Assembly (NCBI GenBank): GCA_964522605.1
Contig: CAZFWV010000353.1
Span: 1-7,053 of the forward strand
Length of the DNA: 7,053 nucleotides
Source of the DNA: CAVZLD01 sp964522605
Lineage (GTDB): Bacteria; Planctomycetota; Planctomycetia; Pirellulales; Pirellulaceae
Direction of reading: 5' to 3'
How positions within the stretch are numbered: position 1 is the first letter of the stretch; each line of letters opens with the position of its first letter. Both the position numbers and the translations under genes were made by a program. Shown here in pieces: positions 5,882 to 7,053 of the stretch. The notes beneath the pieces are model-generated. The model was not told the DNA's origin. It searched no databases and worked only from the letters and a program-made list of their open reading frames with translations.

Positions 5882-7053
5882 GTGTTGAACAGCCGAACTG
5901 GAAACCATCTACTGTTGTTGTTGGTCAGCTTGTTCCTCTTGATCGGATTCTCTTCTGCGAAGGGGGAAGAGGATTCGCCGTTGGCGACGCTTGTGCCGGA
6001 GCATCCGCGCGTCCTGCTTCGGTCGGGAGACCTCGACGCCTTCCGACAACGCATCCGGACGGATGAGACGCTTCAGCATTGGAGCGATGCCTTGAGGCGC
6101 GACGCCCGGCGGATTCTGGAAGCCGAACCCTGTCGCTATGAAATCCCCGACGGCCTGCGGCTGCTGTCGGTCAGCCGGCAAGTCCTGCAGCGCGTGCGAA
6201 CCTTGGCCCTCGTCAGTTTGCTGGATGACAACGCGGAATGTCGCGATCGATGTTGGCGCGAACTTCAGGCTGCCGCCGCATTTCCGGACTGGAATCCGCG
6301 ACATTTCCTCGATACGGCCGAGATGACGCATGCCTTTGCCCTGGGATTGGACTGGCTCTTCGATGATTGGACGGGCGAGCAACGCGATGTCATTCGGCGG
6401 GCGATCGTGCAACATGGTTTAGTACCCGGGCGCGATTGTTATCGAGGCGACTCATCCTATGGTTGGTGGGTCGGTTCCCGACACAATTGGAACCAGGTCT
6501 GCAATGCAGGACTGACGATGGGAGCACTTGCTGTGGCAGACGCCGAGCCGGAACTCGCCGATCAGATTGTGCGGGGGGCGTTGTCGTCCATTCGACGAGC
6601 GATGGAGGAGTTCGCGCCCGACGGGGGCTATCGGGAAGGGCCAGGCTATTGGGCTTACGGAGTGGGCTATAACGTCTATCTGATCGCAGCGCTCGAGTCC
6701 GCTTTGGGTTCTGATTTTCAGTTGTGCGCGTATCCAGGATTTGACCGCACGGTCTTGTTCCCCCTGCATCTAACCGGCCCGACCGGCTACACATTTAATT
6801 TTGCCGATGCGAGTTATTCGCGGCCGCGTCGCACCGATGCCGTCTTCTGGCTTGCGGATCGGTTTTCCATTCCGGAAGCAACCCGGTTTGCTCGGCAAAA
6901 CGCAAGGCCGGAAGCGATGGATCTTTTGTGGTATCGATCTCCCGCACCACAGGATGAACCACTGCCCACAGCAGCGATGTGGCGAGGTGTCGAGCTCGTG
7001 ACAATGCGCTCCGGATGGGAGGATGTTCAGGCGACTTATCTTGCAGCAAAAGC
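5882..7053 (+). CDS. Heparinase II/III-like polysaccharide lyase, exported, 3' end cut by window
   Basis: The frame stays open for 390 codons to the window end, so the product is partial. It starts with a non-ATG codon: GTG at 5882 or TTG at 5885; TTGs at 5858 and 5861 are less likely. A signal peptide follows, with LLLLLVSLFLLIGF at about 10-23. The sequence LVPEHPRVLLRSGDLDAFRQ (37-56) is the usual entry to the helical toroid domain of heparinase II/III-like and alginate-lyase-like proteins. Conserved stretches include TAEMTHAFALGLDWLFD (145-161), HNWNQVCNAG (201-210, a likely active-site segment), DGGYREGPGYWAYG (247-260, with candidate catalytic tyrosines) and FNFADASYS (305-313). The window stops near YLAAKA, about where the C-terminal beta-sandwich domain of such enzymes begins. 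These lyases cleave uronic-acid polysaccharides by beta-elimination. The exact substrate cannot be read. It lies 44 bp after the DUF6786-like gene and is probably in its operon. Confidence 0.85.
   Translation, partial: MLNSRTGNHLLLLLVSLFLLIGFSSAKGEEDSPLATLVPEHPRVLLRSGDLDAFRQRIRTDETLQHWSDALRRDARRILEAEPCRYEIPDGLRLLSVSRQVLQRVRTLALVSLLDDNAECRDRCWRELQAAAAFPDWNPRHFLDTAEMTHAFALGLDWLFDDWTGEQRDVIRRAIVQHGLVPGRDCYRGDSSYGWWVGSRHNWNQVCNAGLTMGALAVADAEPELADQIVRGALSSIRRAMEEFAPDGGYREGPGYWAYGVGYNVYLIAALESALGSDFQLCAYPGFDRTVLFPLHLTGPTGYTFNFADASYSRPRRTDAVFWLADRFSIPEATRFARQNARPEAMDLLWYRSPAPQDEPLPTAAMWRGVELVTMRSGWEDVQATYLAAK

Noticed and set aside
5909..6415. 168-codon minus-strand frame opposite the lyase
   Set aside because: It is antisense to the heparinase-like frame, which carries a signal peptide and conserved lyase segments.

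Overview
The window looks like part of a planctomycete chromosome, probably from the Pirellula/Rhodopirellula side of the phylum. That placement is inferred from the gene families and their arrangement: two exported DUF1080 proteins, a Tat-exported Gfo/Idh/MocA dehydrogenase, a PdxA-family enzyme beside it, and a heparinase-like lyase. Moderately GC-rich coding sequence with a palindromic repeat in the non-coding part also fits. No rRNA, tRNA or other taxonomic marker is present to confirm it.

Layout. Positions 1-403 hold no convincing gene. They contain small repeats, the clearest being a pair of oppositely oriented palindromes (141-223) that resembles a REP doublet (REPIN), inside a span bounded by two identical 19-bp copies of another short palindromic repeat (40-58 and 346-364). 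A plus-strand gene for an exported DUF1080 (3-keto-disaccharide hydrolase-like) protein follows (404-1225). It converges on, and overlaps by 23 bp, a minus-strand three-gene cluster. Read in transcription order, that cluster is a second DUF1080 protein (4381-3662), a Tat-signal Gfo/Idh/MocA oxidoreductase (3619-2213) and a PdxA-family dehydrogenase (2213-1203). A 226-bp divergent intergenic region (4382-4607) separates it from a plus-strand pair: an exported protein I assign to the DUF6786-type family (4608-5837) and a heparinase II/III-like polysaccharide lyase (from 5882, cut off by the window end).

How the genes may work together. The window reads as a carbohydrate-degradation neighbourhood. 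The lyase would cleave an acidic polysaccharide outside the cytoplasm. The exported oxidoreductase and the DUF1080 proteins are consistent with a 3-keto-glycoside route, in which a sugar hydroxyl is oxidised and the resulting keto-glycoside is cleaved. The DUF6786-like protein is a probable sugar-binding or sugar-modifying accessory. The cytoplasmic PdxA-like enzyme could serve vitamin B6 synthesis or, as in PdxA2-type proteins, oxidise a phosphorylated four-carbon sugar acid. Its one-base stop/start overlap with the oxidoreductase gene favours a link to the catabolic cluster. Substrates and pathway order are inference. I see no clearly unprecedented system; the REP-like doublet and the coupled dehydrogenase pair are the most interesting items.
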